A DNA stretch of 64,000 bases from JBOGXA01 sp050694175 (GTDB lineage Bacteria > Actinomycetota > CADDZG01 > WHSQ01), in assembly GCA_050694175.1 (NCBI GenBank), contig JBOGXA010000004.1:109269-173268 (forward strand), given 5' to 3'. Below, piece by piece: positions 1-8,009 of the stretch (the stretch's first letter is position 1; each line of letters begins with the position of its first letter). The notes below the pieces were generated by a model, which saw only the letters and a list, made by a program, of their open reading frames with translations, was not told the DNA's origin and made no database searches. The translations under genes were made by a program, and so were the position numbers.

Positions 1-1128
1 GTGACCATGAACGAGGGCGTCGCGTTATGCGTGGAGGTGGACCCTGCGCGCATTAGACGCCGGCTTGATACGCGCTATCTCGATCGGGCGACGGAGTCAC
101 TCGACGAAGCGATCGGGTGGGCCGAAGATGCGCGCTCCGCCGGTCGCGCCGAGTCGATCGGCCTGCTGGGAAACGCGGCCGACGTGCTGCCGGACCTGCT
201 TGCGCGCGGCTGGCTGCCCGATGTCGTCACCGACCAGACGTCCGCGCACGACCCCCTCGACGGATACGTGCCGGCGGGCGTGCCGATCGACGAGGCGGCC
301 GATCTACGCACACAGGATCCCGACACCTACGTCAAGCGGTCGCTCGAATCCATCGGGACTCATGTCGAGGCGTGGCTCGGGATGCAGAAACAGGGCGCGA
401 TCTGCGTCGAGTACGGCAACAACATCAGAGCCCAGGCGGTCAAGGCGGGGGTCGAGGACGCGTTCGACATCCCCGGCTTCGTCGCTGAATACGTCCGCCC
501 GCTCTTCTGCGAGGGAAAGGGCCCGTTCCGGTGGGCCGCGCTCTCTGGTGACCCCGCCGACATAGCCGCAACCGATCGCGCAATCCTCGATCTTTTTCCC
601 GAAGACGAACGTCTCGGGCGCTGGATCAAAATGGCGTCCGAGCGCGTGGCGTTCCAGGGCTTGCCGGCGAGGATCTGCTGGCTCGGCTACGGAGATCGGG
701 CGAGGGCGGGCCTCGCCTTCAATGATCTCGTTTCGTCTGGTCGGGTCAGTGCGCCGATCGTCATCGGCCGGGACCACCTCGACACCGGCTCGGTTGCATC
801 TCCCTACCGCGAAACGGAGGGAATGATCGACGGATCGGACGCGATCGCCGACTGGCCCATCCTCAACGCGCTCCTCAACACTGCTGCGGGCGCGCACTGG
901 GTGGCCGTACATCACGGCGGCGGAGTGGGGATCGGCTACTCCATCCACGCGGGGATGGTGGTCGTCGCGGACGGCACTCCCGATGCCGGGGCCCGGCTGG
1001 AGCGAGTGCTCGACTGCGATCCGGGGCTCGGTGTCTTGCGACACGCGGACGCGGGATACTCACGAGCGGTTGAAGTGGCGAGCGAAAGGTCGCTGCGCAT
1101 CCCCATCGAACCGGAGGTACGCGACTGA
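1..1128 (+). CDS. hutU: Urocanate hydratase, 3' part (truncated by window edge)
   Basis: C-terminal roughly two thirds of urocanase, which hydrates urocanate to imidazolonepropionate using NAD+ as an electrophile in cytosolic histidine degradation. About 375 residues are visible; family members are about 550 residues, so the start lies upstream and the GTG at position 1 is not a credible start. The segment LPARICWLGYGDR (Cys codon about 676-678) matches the conserved active-site cysteine region of the family. The NAD-binding part with VTDQTSAHDPL is also present. The TGA overlaps the ATG of the next gene (ATGA at 1125-1128 region), so the two are probably translationally coupled. hutH and hutI lie 4-7 kb away. 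Confidence 0.95.
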   Translation: MTMNEGVALCVEVDPARIRRRLDTRYLDRATESLDEAIGWAEDARSAGRAESIGLLGNAADVLPDLLARGWLPDVVTDQTSAHDPLDGYVPAGVPIDEAADLRTQDPDTYVKRSLESIGTHVEAWLGMQKQGAICVEYGNNIRAQAVKAGVEDAFDIPGFVAEYVRPLFCEGKGPFRWAALSGDPADIAATDRAILDLFPEDERLGRWIKMASERVAFQGLPARICWLGYGDRARAGLAFNDLVSSGRVSAPIVIGRDHLDTGSVASPYRETEGMIDGSDAIADWPILNALLNTAAGAHWVAVHHGGGVGIGYSIHAGMVVVADGTPDAGARLERVLDCDPGLGVLRHADAGYSRAVEVASERSLRIPIEPEVRD

Positions 1129-2453
1129 TGGCAACCGTCAATCTGCGCGCTCCCTTGCGCGAGCTCGCGGGTGCAGCAAGCATCGAGATCGGCGGAGAGA
1201 CGATCAAAGACGTGCTCAGGGAGTTCGAGCGCCGGCATCCGGACGCAACCGGCTGGGTGCTCGACGAACAGGGCTCGATCCGTCGCCACGTGAACGTGTT
1301 CCTCAACGGTGAGCGCGTACCGGCCGAAGCGTCGGTGGCCGAGCGCGACGAGATCCACATCATCGGGGCAATCTCGGGAGGGGCGGACGATGCAGAGCTC
1401 CTCGTCGGCACGAGAAAGGGACTGTTCGTTCTGCGCGGCCTCCGCGGTCAACGCATGGAGACCGTGGCACGGGTGTTCGAGGGTACCGACGTCGAGTTCG
1501 CGATGCGCGACCGGCGGAGCGGCACCTACGTCGCGTCGGTCACACACGGCCAGTACGGGCCCCATCTGTTCGTGGCCGACGATCCGCTGGGAGAGTGGGC
1601 AGAGGCGGACGGGCCCGACTTCCCCGAGGACACCGGTGCCTCGGTCGACCGCACGTGGGTAATCACGACGGGGGAGGAGGACGGGGTGCTGTGGGCGGGG
1701 GTCCAGCCGGCGGCCCTCTACCGCAGCGAGGACGGTGGCCGATCGTGGGAGCTGAACCGAGCCCTCTGGGATGTCCCGAGCCGGCCGAAGTGGCAGGCGG
1801 GCGGGGGAGGCCTGTGCCTGCACTCGATCTGCACGTGGCCGGGCGATCCCAACCGCATGGCTGTCGGCATCTCCGCAGCGGGCGTGTGGCTCACCGACGA
1901 CGGCGGACGGTCGTGGCGCCCCGGCGTCAAGGGGTTGATCCCTGGTTACATGCCCGAAGAGGCGCGCGTCGACACGCTCGATCACTGCATCCACAACATG
2001 CACCGGCCACCGCTCGACCCCTCCACGCTCTACATGCAGTACCACGGCGGTGTGTACCGCTCGGATGACGCCGGAGAAACGTGGACCGACATCGCCGCCG
2101 GGCTCCCGTCCGACTTCGGGTTTCCGTTGGCGCTCGACCCCAACGACCCCGCGAGGGCCTTCGTCATCCCCCTGAACTCCGACGGGGACCGAGTCACGAG
2201 CGAAGAAGCAGTGCGCGTCTTCGAGACGCGCGATCGGGGCGAGTCGTGGCAGCCCCTGGGCAACGGCCTCCCGTCCTCGGACGCCTATCTCACGATTCTG
2301 AGGCAGGCTTTCTGCCACGACGGTCGCGACCCGCTCGGACTCTATTTCGGGACGACGGGAGGCACCGTCTTCGGATCTTCCGACGGAGGCGAGAGCTGGG
2401 GCGTGGTCGCGGACAACATCGCGCCGGTGCTCTCGGTGCGCTGCGCGACCTAA
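1128..2453 (+). CDS. MoaD/ThiS-like ubiquitin-fold domain fused to a BNR/sortilin-type beta-propeller
   Basis: Protein of 441 aa. Residues 1-85 look like a MoaD/ThiS-type beta-grasp domain ending in ISGG, the di-glycine that normally forms the C terminus of free sulfur-carrier proteins (codons 1377-1382). The chain continues without a stop into a glycosidase/sortilin-like beta-propeller with repeated SxDGGxSW Asp-box motifs (SEDGGRSW, TDDGGRSW, SDDAGETW, SSDGGESW). No in-frame ATG or GTG lies at the boundary, so this reads as a true fusion. It overlaps the hutU stop by one base. The function is unknown: sulfur carrier, protein modifier precursor, or scaffold. There is no visible signal peptide, so it is probably cytosolic. 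Confidence 0.8.
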   Translation: MATVNLRAPLRELAGAASIEIGGETIKDVLREFERRHPDATGWVLDEQGSIRRHVNVFLNGERVPAEASVAERDEIHIIGAISGGADDAELLVGTRKGLFVLRGLRGQRMETVARVFEGTDVEFAMRDRRSGTYVASVTHGQYGPHLFVADDPLGEWAEADGPDFPEDTGASVDRTWVITTGEEDGVLWAGVQPAALYRSEDGGRSWELNRALWDVPSRPKWQAGGGGLCLHSICTWPGDPNRMAVGISAAGVWLTDDGGRSWRPGVKGLIPGYMPEEARVDTLDHCIHNMHRPPLDPSTLYMQYHGGVYRSDDAGETWTDIAAGLPSDFGFPLALDPNDPARAFVIPLNSDGDRVTSEEAVRVFETRDRGESWQPLGNGLPSSDAYLTILRQAFCHDGRDPLGLYFGTTGGTVFGSSDGGESWGVVADNIAPVLSVRCAT

Positions 2454-2499
2454 CCTCCCGCTCGGGTCGACCCTGCCTGCACGACGCGCGCTACGTAAT

Positions 2500-2973
2500 T
2501 CAGATGCCGGTCGCGGCACCCTGAGGAGGTGCGAACACCGCCTCGACCCGGGCCAGTAGCTCGGCGCGCTCCAGCTCCTTCTCGCGGTGGTCGGCGGCCT
2601 GCTCGCCCGTGAGCTCGAGGAGCCAGACGACCGTCTCAGCAAGCTCCTCGGGCTTGAAAGGCTTCGTGAGGTACTGGTGAGCCCCGTGCTTGTAGGCCTT
2701 GTACCAGTCCTTTTCCTTGCTCAACGACGTGAGCATGAGGACGCGGGTGTGGCGGAAGAGGCCTCGCCGGCGCATCTCGCGCAGCACCCCATAGCCGTCC
2801 AGCCGGGGCATCTCGACGTCGAGGACCATCAGGTCGGGGGCCCATTTGTCGAGGAGCTCGATCGCCACCTGCCCGTCCTCCGCAATCGTTACCTTGTGAC
2901 CGATGGTTGTGAGCGCGCGCACCATCAGGGCCCGTAGAACGGGCGAGTCGTCCGTGATCAAAACCTCAGCCAC
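2500..2973 (-). CDS. CheY-like response regulator
   Basis: Stand-alone receiver domain of 157 aa. The acidic pair D8/D9, the phosphoacceptor D52 (MVLDVEMP), T82 and K104 (TKPF) are all in place, so it should be phosphorylatable. A charged helical tail of about 35 residues (after residue 120) follows and there is no output domain. The GTG start at 2973 is preceded by a strong AGGAGG-type ribosome-binding site. No histidine kinase is adjacent. It resembles PatA/CheY-type regulators acting through protein-protein contacts. Confidence 0.9.
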   Translation of the reverse strand: MAEVLITDDSPVLRALMVRALTTIGHKVTIAEDGQVAIELLDKWAPDLMVLDVEMPRLDGYGVLREMRRRGLFRHTRVLMLTSLSKEKDWYKAYKHGAHQYLTKPFKPEELAETVVWLLELTGEQAADHREKELERAELLARVEAVFAPPQGAATGI

Positions 2974-3113
2974 GTGTCCCTACTCCTCCTATCAAGCCGG
3001 CCTATTGCTTTATTTCGGCAGGCTCGGCCTCAAACCGAATACTCGAGCGACGGTTTTCGTTGCTTTTTACCTTAGTCGATTCGCGGCTTTTTACCCGTTT
3101 CGTGTGGTGGGTA

Positions 3114-3155
3114 ATGACTAGTCATCACGGCAGGGCGTGGCCGTGGGGGAACCCC
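3114..3155 (+). promoter_or_regulatory. Palindrome and hairpins in the leader of the 3206 gene
   Basis: Seen directly: a perfect 12-bp palindrome ATGACTAGTCAT (3114-3125), then a stem CACGGC/GCCGTG (3126-3131 with 3140-3145), then GGGGAACCCC-type pairing (3146-3155). The surrounding 3000-3120 stretch is unusually AT-rich for this window. It could be an operator, a structured leader or a riboswitch. I could not match it to a known riboswitch consensus. Confidence 0.35.
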
Positions 3156-3205
3156 TCGCGAGACTTCGGTGTACCCAGTGGAAAGCCAACAAAAAGGAGA
3201 TCGGC

Positions 3206-3805
3206 GTGCACAGGCCGGGGACAATCCTTTTCTTGGGGCTGGCGATCACAGTCGTCCTGTCCGGGACGGCTGGGGCGAAGATCATGGTCGAGCTCAGCCC
3301 GAGCACGGCCACGCCCGGGGGCGAGGTGCAGGTCACCGCCGCGTGGGGGGACCCCGTGGGCCCCGTGCGCCATTTCCGGATCTTTCTGGTCGCGTCCAAG
3401 AAGCGCCTTGGGCCCACGGCGGAGATCCCCGAACGGTTCGGGCGGGCCTCGTCGCGTCCTGGGGTCCTTGCCCTGGACGCCGCACCGGAGCGAGCCGGTC
3501 GGCTGCGGGCCACCTTCACCGTCCCGCAGGTGCCTAACGGCGGCTATGGGGTGTACGTCTGCGTAAGCAAGCGGCAGTGCTTCTCCTATGGACGCTTCCG
3601 GGTGACCGGCTCGGCTGTCGACGAGTACGTGCCGGAGACACGCGAAGCGGTGGGTTCGCCGAGTGATACGGGACGCGGCCGCGCCCTCGAGGACCGGTCG
3701 TCATCGGCGCCCGCACGCGTCGTCGCCGCGGCTGCACTGGTAGTCGCCCTCGGATGCGCGGCGCTGTTGCGGTGGAGGATCGGGGCGAGGCGAGCGGCCG
3801 CATGA
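3206..3805 (+). CDS. Secreted, C-terminally membrane-anchored protein
   Basis: Protein of 199 aa from the GTG at 3206, chosen because AAAGGAGA sits at ideal spacing and the signal peptide then begins at residue 1. Residues 1-27 form a Sec signal peptide ending near SGTAGA. The extracytoplasmic part (about 28-150) resembles an immunoglobulin-like beta sandwich (LSPSTATPGGEVQVTAAWG) with two cysteines (CVSKRQC). A transmembrane helix near residues 170-190 is followed by RRAAA-type positive residues. It is likely anchored on the cell surface with most of the chain outside. The product is not recognised; function unknown. Confidence 0.7.
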   Translation: MHRPGTILFLGLAITVVLSGTAGAKIMVELSPSTATPGGEVQVTAAWGDPVGPVRHFRIFLVASKKRLGPTAEIPERFGRASSRPGVLALDAAPERAGRLRATFTVPQVPNGGYGVYVCVSKRQCFSYGRFRVTGSAVDEYVPETREAVGSPSDTGRGRALEDRSSSAPARVVAAAALVVALGCAALLRWRIGARRAAA

Positions 3806-3820
3806 GCGTCTGCCCTGCCT

Positions 3821-3865
3821 CGAGTGGTCCGGTGCTGTCGTGATGCGATAGCGCACGACCACTCG
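3821..3865. terminator. Inverted repeat between convergent genes
   Basis: CGAGTGGT (3821-3828) pairs with ACCACTCG (3858-3865), with a further GTCGTG/CACGAC pairing option inside. It sits between the 3' ends of the surface protein gene (+) and the HutF-like gene (-), so a bidirectional terminator is plausible. There is no T-tract. Confidence 0.45.
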
Positions 3866-3884
3866 GCGAACCTGCTGAGGTGAG

Positions 3885-5201
3885 TCAGGGACGCGTCCAG
3901 CCGGCGGTCGCGTCCGCCACCAGCTCTCGGATCGCGGCCGCGTCCACTTTCACGAGCCGGCCGGAGTCGACGACGACCTCGCCCCCGACCATCACTCGGG
4001 CGATAGCGGTTTGCTGCATCGAGCTCACGATCTGGTGCTCGAGTGTGATCAGCGGCTGCAGGGAGAGATCGTCGAGGTCGAGTGCGACGAGATCGGCCAG
4101 ACACCCGGGGGCGATCCGGCCGGTGTCGATGCGTAGCAAGCCGGCACCCCCGGCCGTGCCCAACGCGAATGCGGTGGTCGCGTCGAGCGCTCCCCCGTCG
4201 GTGAGCCGGGCCTTGGCCATCAGAGTCGCCTGCCGCATCTCGTCGAAGACACTTTGGCGGTTGTTCGCGCAGCCGCCGTCGGGTCCGAGCGCGACCGGTA
4301 TGCCGCGGGCGAGCATCTCCGGGACGCGGGCGATCCCATCGCCCAGGAACGCGTTGGCTCCCGGACAATGCACGACCCCGGCCCCCGCGGCCGCAATCAG
4401 GTCAAGTTCGTCGTCGTCGACCCACACGGTGTGGATCGTGACCAGGCGATCCGTCAGCAATCCTTCGGCGGCAAGAAGCCGCACCGGCGTGGTGCCGTAC
4501 CTCTTTTCGATCTGGTCGCGCTCGTAAGCCGCCTCGGCGAGGTGGAGGTGGCAGGGCGCATCCAGCTCGCCGGCAACCTCGAGCGCCGCCGCAACGGTCT
4601 TCGGCGAGGCCGCGTGCAACGAGTGCGGAGCGGGCTGCACGTAGACGAGTGCGTCGCCGGCGTGAGCTGCCGCGAGTTCGACGCAGCGCGCCGCGGCTGC
4701 GGAGGCGTCCTCCCGGTAACGTTGCGGCGCGCGCGTCGGGGCGTCGGGATCGTAGAAGGCGCGGGCCAGCACGAGCCGGATGCCGATGTCGTTGGCGGCG
4801 CGGATAACGTGCTCGGCGTTGACGTTCGATCCGTCGTGCAGATAGAAGAAGTCGACCGTCGTCGTGGTACCGGCGAGGAGCGCCTCCCCAAACGCGAACA
4901 GGGCCCCCGCGTAGATCGATTCCCCGTCGAGGCGATCAGAGAACGGATAGAGGACGTGATCGCGCCACGACGCGAACGGCCGATCGTCTGCAAAACCCTT
5001 CAACAGGTTCTGGAAGGCGTGGCCGTGGGCGTTGACCGTACCCGGAACGATCGCGACGTCGCCCCAGTCCTCGACCTCGATCGCCGAGGCGACCTCGGCC
5101 ACGGGCACGACATCGCGGATGCGGTCCCCATCGACCAACAGGGCGTCGCCCCGGCGCCATCCCTCGTCGAGTCGCACCCGGGCGCCGGTGATCGCCTTCA
5201 T
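3885..5201 (-). CDS. Amidohydrolase of the AtzA/MtaD/HutF superfamily, possibly formimidoylglutamate deiminase
   Basis: Protein of 438 aa from the ATG at 5201; an upstream extension would run into hutH. It has the metal-binding HGHAF (H59, H61), a later HLHLAEA, HTVW and the catalytic-type LGPDGG. The HxHAFQ plus SWRD segment recalls HutF, which converts N-formimidoylglutamate to formylglutamate. The C-terminal NNRQSVFDEMRQAT segment is closer to AtzA/SAH-deaminase-type enzymes. It lies between hutU and hutH, diverges from hutH by 43 bp, and hutI follows, so a role in the hut pathway is inferred. The substrate is unproven; the generic amidohydrolase call is firm. Confidence 0.75.
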   Translation of the reverse strand: MKAITGARVRLDEGWRRGDALLVDGDRIRDVVPVAEVASAIEVEDWGDVAIVPGTVNAHGHAFQNLLKGFADDRPFASWRDHVLYPFSDRLDGESIYAGALFAFGEALLAGTTTTVDFFYLHDGSNVNAEHVIRAANDIGIRLVLARAFYDPDAPTRAPQRYREDASAAAARCVELAAAHAGDALVYVQPAPHSLHAASPKTVAAALEVAGELDAPCHLHLAEAAYERDQIEKRYGTTPVRLLAAEGLLTDRLVTIHTVWVDDDELDLIAAAGAGVVHCPGANAFLGDGIARVPEMLARGIPVALGPDGGCANNRQSVFDEMRQATLMAKARLTDGGALDATTAFALGTAGGAGLLRIDTGRIAPGCLADLVALDLDDLSLQPLITLEHQIVSSMQQTAIARVMVGGEVVVDSGRLVKVDAAAIRELVADATAGWTRP

Positions 5202-5244
5202 GCGTCTACCGTACCCGGGGCTTCCTCCCGTAGAGTTTGCGCCG

Positions 5245-6768
5245 ATGCCCGTTGTCATTGGTGAGCCGCTTTCGTTCGACGACGTCGTCGCCGTCGCCGG
5301 GGGTACAAAAGTCGCCCTTTCACCCGATGCCGGCCGGCGTATGGAGCAGGCGCGTGCGGTCGTAGAGCGAGCCGCGACCTCCGCCCGGCCTACCTATGGC
5401 ATCAACACCGGGATCGGCGATCTCGCGACGGTCCGCATCGATCCCGAGGACGCCGCTCGCCTCCAGTGTGATCTCCTCCGCTCGCACGCCACCGCCGTCG
5501 GCGCGCCGCTCCCGACCGAGATCGTCCGGGCCATGCTCGTGCTGAAGGCGCGCACATTTGCGCTCGGCGCTTCGGGGGTGCGGGTGGCACTTGCCGAGCG
5601 CCTCGTCGACATGCTCAACGCGCGCATCCATCCCGTCGTCCCCTGTCACGGATCACTCGGCGCATCCGGTGATCTCGCATTACTCGCTCACCTCGCGCTC
5701 CCTCTCATCGGCGAGGGTCGCGTCGAGGGCGACGGAGGGGACATCGGCACGGCGGCGGCCCTGGCTGGCGCCGGCCTGGAACCGCTCGGCCTCACCCACA
5801 AGGAGGGCCTCGCGCTCATCAACGGAACCGAGGCGATGCTCGCACTCGGGATCTTGGGCTTCCACCGCGCCGAGCGACTCGCGCGCGCGGCCGACGTGAC
5901 TGCGGCCATGAGCGTGGAGGCCTGCCTCGGCACGGATCGCGCGTTCGCCGAGCGCCTGATCGGACTGCGCAAGCATCGCGGGGCTCTCCTCGTCGCCGCC
6001 AACCTCCGCCGCCTGCTCGAGAACAGCGCAATAGTTGCCTCTCATCGAGATTCCGATCACCTCGTGCAGGACGCATACTCCCTGCGCTGCATCCCGCAGG
6101 TGCACGGCGCCTACAGAGACGCGTTCGGCTACGTCGGCACGACGCTGCGAGCCGAGCTCGACTCGGCGATCGATAACCCAAGCGTGATCGTGGAGTCAGA
6201 CGAGATCATCTCGGGCGGGAACTTCCACGGCGAGGCGCTTGGGCTGTCACTCGATCATCTTGGGCTTTGCGCGACCGGATACGCGACCATCGCAGAGCGC
6301 CGCATCGCGCGCCTGGTCGATCCCGACCTGAGCAACGGGCTGCCCGCTTTTCTGACCGAGGATCCCGGCCGCCGCACCGGTTTCATGATCGCTCACTACA
6401 CCGCCGCGTCGCTCACGTCCGAGAATCGCGCGCACAGCTTTCCGGCATCCTCAGACTCGATCTCGACGTCCGCAGGCCAGGAAGATCACGTCAGCATGGG
6501 AGCGACCGCCGCTAGGAAGACCTACGACATGCTTTCCAAAACCGCCAACGTGATCGCGATCGAGGCCCTCGCCGCGGCCCAGGGACTGGGTTATCGAGAT
6601 CACGATCCCGCTCCCGGCACCGGCGCAGCCCTCGCGGCCGTTCGATCCGTATCCGCGAAGCTCGACGAAGATCGCCCGCTGTCGGGCGACATCGTCGCGG
6701 TGAGCGAATTGATCGACTCTGGAGCCCTCGTGGCTGCGGTCGAGGAACAAATCGGTTCCCTGCACTAA
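5245..6768 (+). CDS. hutH: Histidine ammonia-lyase
   Basis: Enzyme of 507 aa that deaminates L-histidine to urocanate, the first step of the hut pathway; acts as a cytosolic tetramer. The self-cyclising Ala-Ser-Gly triad that forms the MIO electrophile is at residues 140-142 (GSLGASGDLA), and YGINTGIGDL near residue 51 matches the catalytic Tyr region. The ATG at 5245 gives the usual family length of about 510 aa. The gene shares a 43-bp divergent promoter region with the HutF-like gene, and its stop overlaps the hutI stop by 4 bp (convergent). Confidence 0.96.
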   Translation: MPVVIGEPLSFDDVVAVAGGTKVALSPDAGRRMEQARAVVERAATSARPTYGINTGIGDLATVRIDPEDAARLQCDLLRSHATAVGAPLPTEIVRAMLVLKARTFALGASGVRVALAERLVDMLNARIHPVVPCHGSLGASGDLALLAHLALPLIGEGRVEGDGGDIGTAAALAGAGLEPLGLTHKEGLALINGTEAMLALGILGFHRAERLARAADVTAAMSVEACLGTDRAFAERLIGLRKHRGALLVAANLRRLLENSAIVASHRDSDHLVQDAYSLRCIPQVHGAYRDAFGYVGTTLRAELDSAIDNPSVIVESDEIISGGNFHGEALGLSLDHLGLCATGYATIAERRIARLVDPDLSNGLPAFLTEDPGRRTGFMIAHYTAASLTSENRAHSFPASSDSISTSAGQEDHVSMGATAARKTYDMLSKTANVIAIEALAAAQGLGYRDHDPAPGTGAALAAVRSVSAKLDEDRPLSGDIVAVSELIDSGALVAAVEEQIGSLH

Positions 6769-8009
6769 CGTCGCAGCCGCTTTTCGGCCCGTTCGGAGAT
6801 GTACGCGGGCTCGCCGCCGCAGAACACCGCGAGCACGTGGTCGTGGTCGGGGCGGTAGGCGACGAAGTCGAAACTCGGAGCATCGAGAACTACCAGGTCG
6901 GCGCGATAGCCCGGGCCGATGCGTCCGATCTCGTCATGGAGTCGCAGGACGTACGCCGCGTTCACGGTAGCGGCGGCAAGGGCCTCGAGCGGGCGCAGCC
7001 CATACAGCCTGCACGCGAGCGCGACCACGAATGGCATCGAGTGGATCGGCGACGTCCCCGGGTTCAGATCGGTTCCGAGGGCCACGATCGCCCCGGCTTC
7101 GATCAGGTCGCGGGCCGAAGGCTTCGTCGCCTGCCGCAGAGTGAAGGTCGCCCCGGGAAGCAACACTGCGGCCGTGTCACCTGCGGCGAGGTCCCCCACG
7201 GCCTCGCGCGACGTGTGGTTCAGGTGGTCGGCGGAGACGAGGCCCCAGCGGGCCGCGAACGCGGCGGCCTGACCGTCCTCGAGCTGATCGGCGTGCATGC
7301 GCATGCCCAAACCGAGCGCCTCGGCTTCCTTCGCAAGGCGGGCCGCATGCTCCAGCTGGAAGGCAATCGACTCGACGTAGATGTCGACGGCCGAGGCCAG
7401 GCGCTCGCCGGCGACGGCCGGAAGAAGCCGCTCGGCGGCCATCCCGATCCACTCCCCAGCCGACATCCCCGCGGGGATCGCATGCGCGGCCAAGCAAGTA
7501 GCGACGATCGTCTGGGGAACTCTGCCCGCCAGGTCGCACGCGAGGCGAAGCTCGCGCAGCTCGGCCTCGACCGACAGGCCGTAGCCCGATTTCGTCTCAA
7601 ACGCCGTGGTCCCCGATCGAAGCATCGCGCCGGCGAGGCCGGCGGCGAATTCGAGCACCTCTTCGTCCGTTGCCGACGCGAGCATGCGTGCGGACCGGTA
7701 GATGCCGCCCTCCGACTGATGCAAGGATTCGTAACGGCGGCCGGCCAGCCGGGCGGCGTCCTCGTCGGCACGCCAGCCGAAGAAGGGCAGGTGCGTGTGG
7801 CAGTCGACGAAGCCGGGAACGACCGTGCAGCCGCGCGCGTCGAACACGACCTCGCCGGCTCCATCCCCGAGACCGGTGATCCGCGGGCCCTCGCAGACCA
7901 CCGACGTGTTCTCGACGATCTGGATGCCGTCGAACCCATCCCCGCGTACCGGCCCCGAACCCGGGAAGCAGACGACCGACGAGGCGTCGGAGATCGACAG
8001 TGAGCTCAC
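6765..8009 (-). CDS. hutI: Imidazolonepropionase
   Basis: Protein of 414 aa that hydrolyses imidazolone-5-propionate to N-formimidoyl-L-glutamate (third hut step). Amidohydrolase fold with metal-binding DCHTHLPF and the family signatures ETKSGYGL, LLPGATFTLR and GTDLNPGTS. The GTG start overlaps the stop of the upstream metallo-hydrolase gene (GTGA), so the two form a coupled two-gene unit. The 3' end overlaps hutH by 4 bp on the opposite strand. Confidence 0.96.
   Translation of the reverse strand: MSSLSISDASSVVCFPGSGPVRGDGFDGIQIVENTSVVCEGPRITGLGDGAGEVVFDARGCTVVPGFVDCHTHLPFFGWRADEDAARLAGRRYESLHQSEGGIYRSARMLASATDEEVLEFAAGLAGAMLRSGTTAFETKSGYGLSVEAELRELRLACDLAGRVPQTIVATCLAAHAIPAGMSAGEWIGMAAERLLPAVAGERLASAVDIYVESIAFQLEHAARLAKEAEALGLGMRMHADQLEDGQAAAFAARWGLVSADHLNHTSREAVGDLAAGDTAAVLLPGATFTLRQATKPSARDLIEAGAIVALGTDLNPGTSPIHSMPFVVALACRLYGLRPLEALAAATVNAAYVLRLHDEIGRIGPGYRADLVVLDAPSFDFVAYRPDHDHVLAVFCGGEPAYISERAEKRLRR

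Noticed and set aside
936..2642. 568-codon antisense ORF opposite the MoaD-BNR gene
   Set aside because: Shadow frame: composition is Arg/Pro/Ser-rich and the plus strand encodes a clear domain protein.
3114..3205. c-di-AMP or c-di-GMP riboswitch
   Set aside because: Some short motifs look similar, but the conserved order of elements of either class is not present.
5202..5258. 19-residue extension of the HutF-like protein
   Set aside because: It would overlap the hutH start on the opposite strand; the internal ATG at 5201 gives the natural beginning MKAITGARV.
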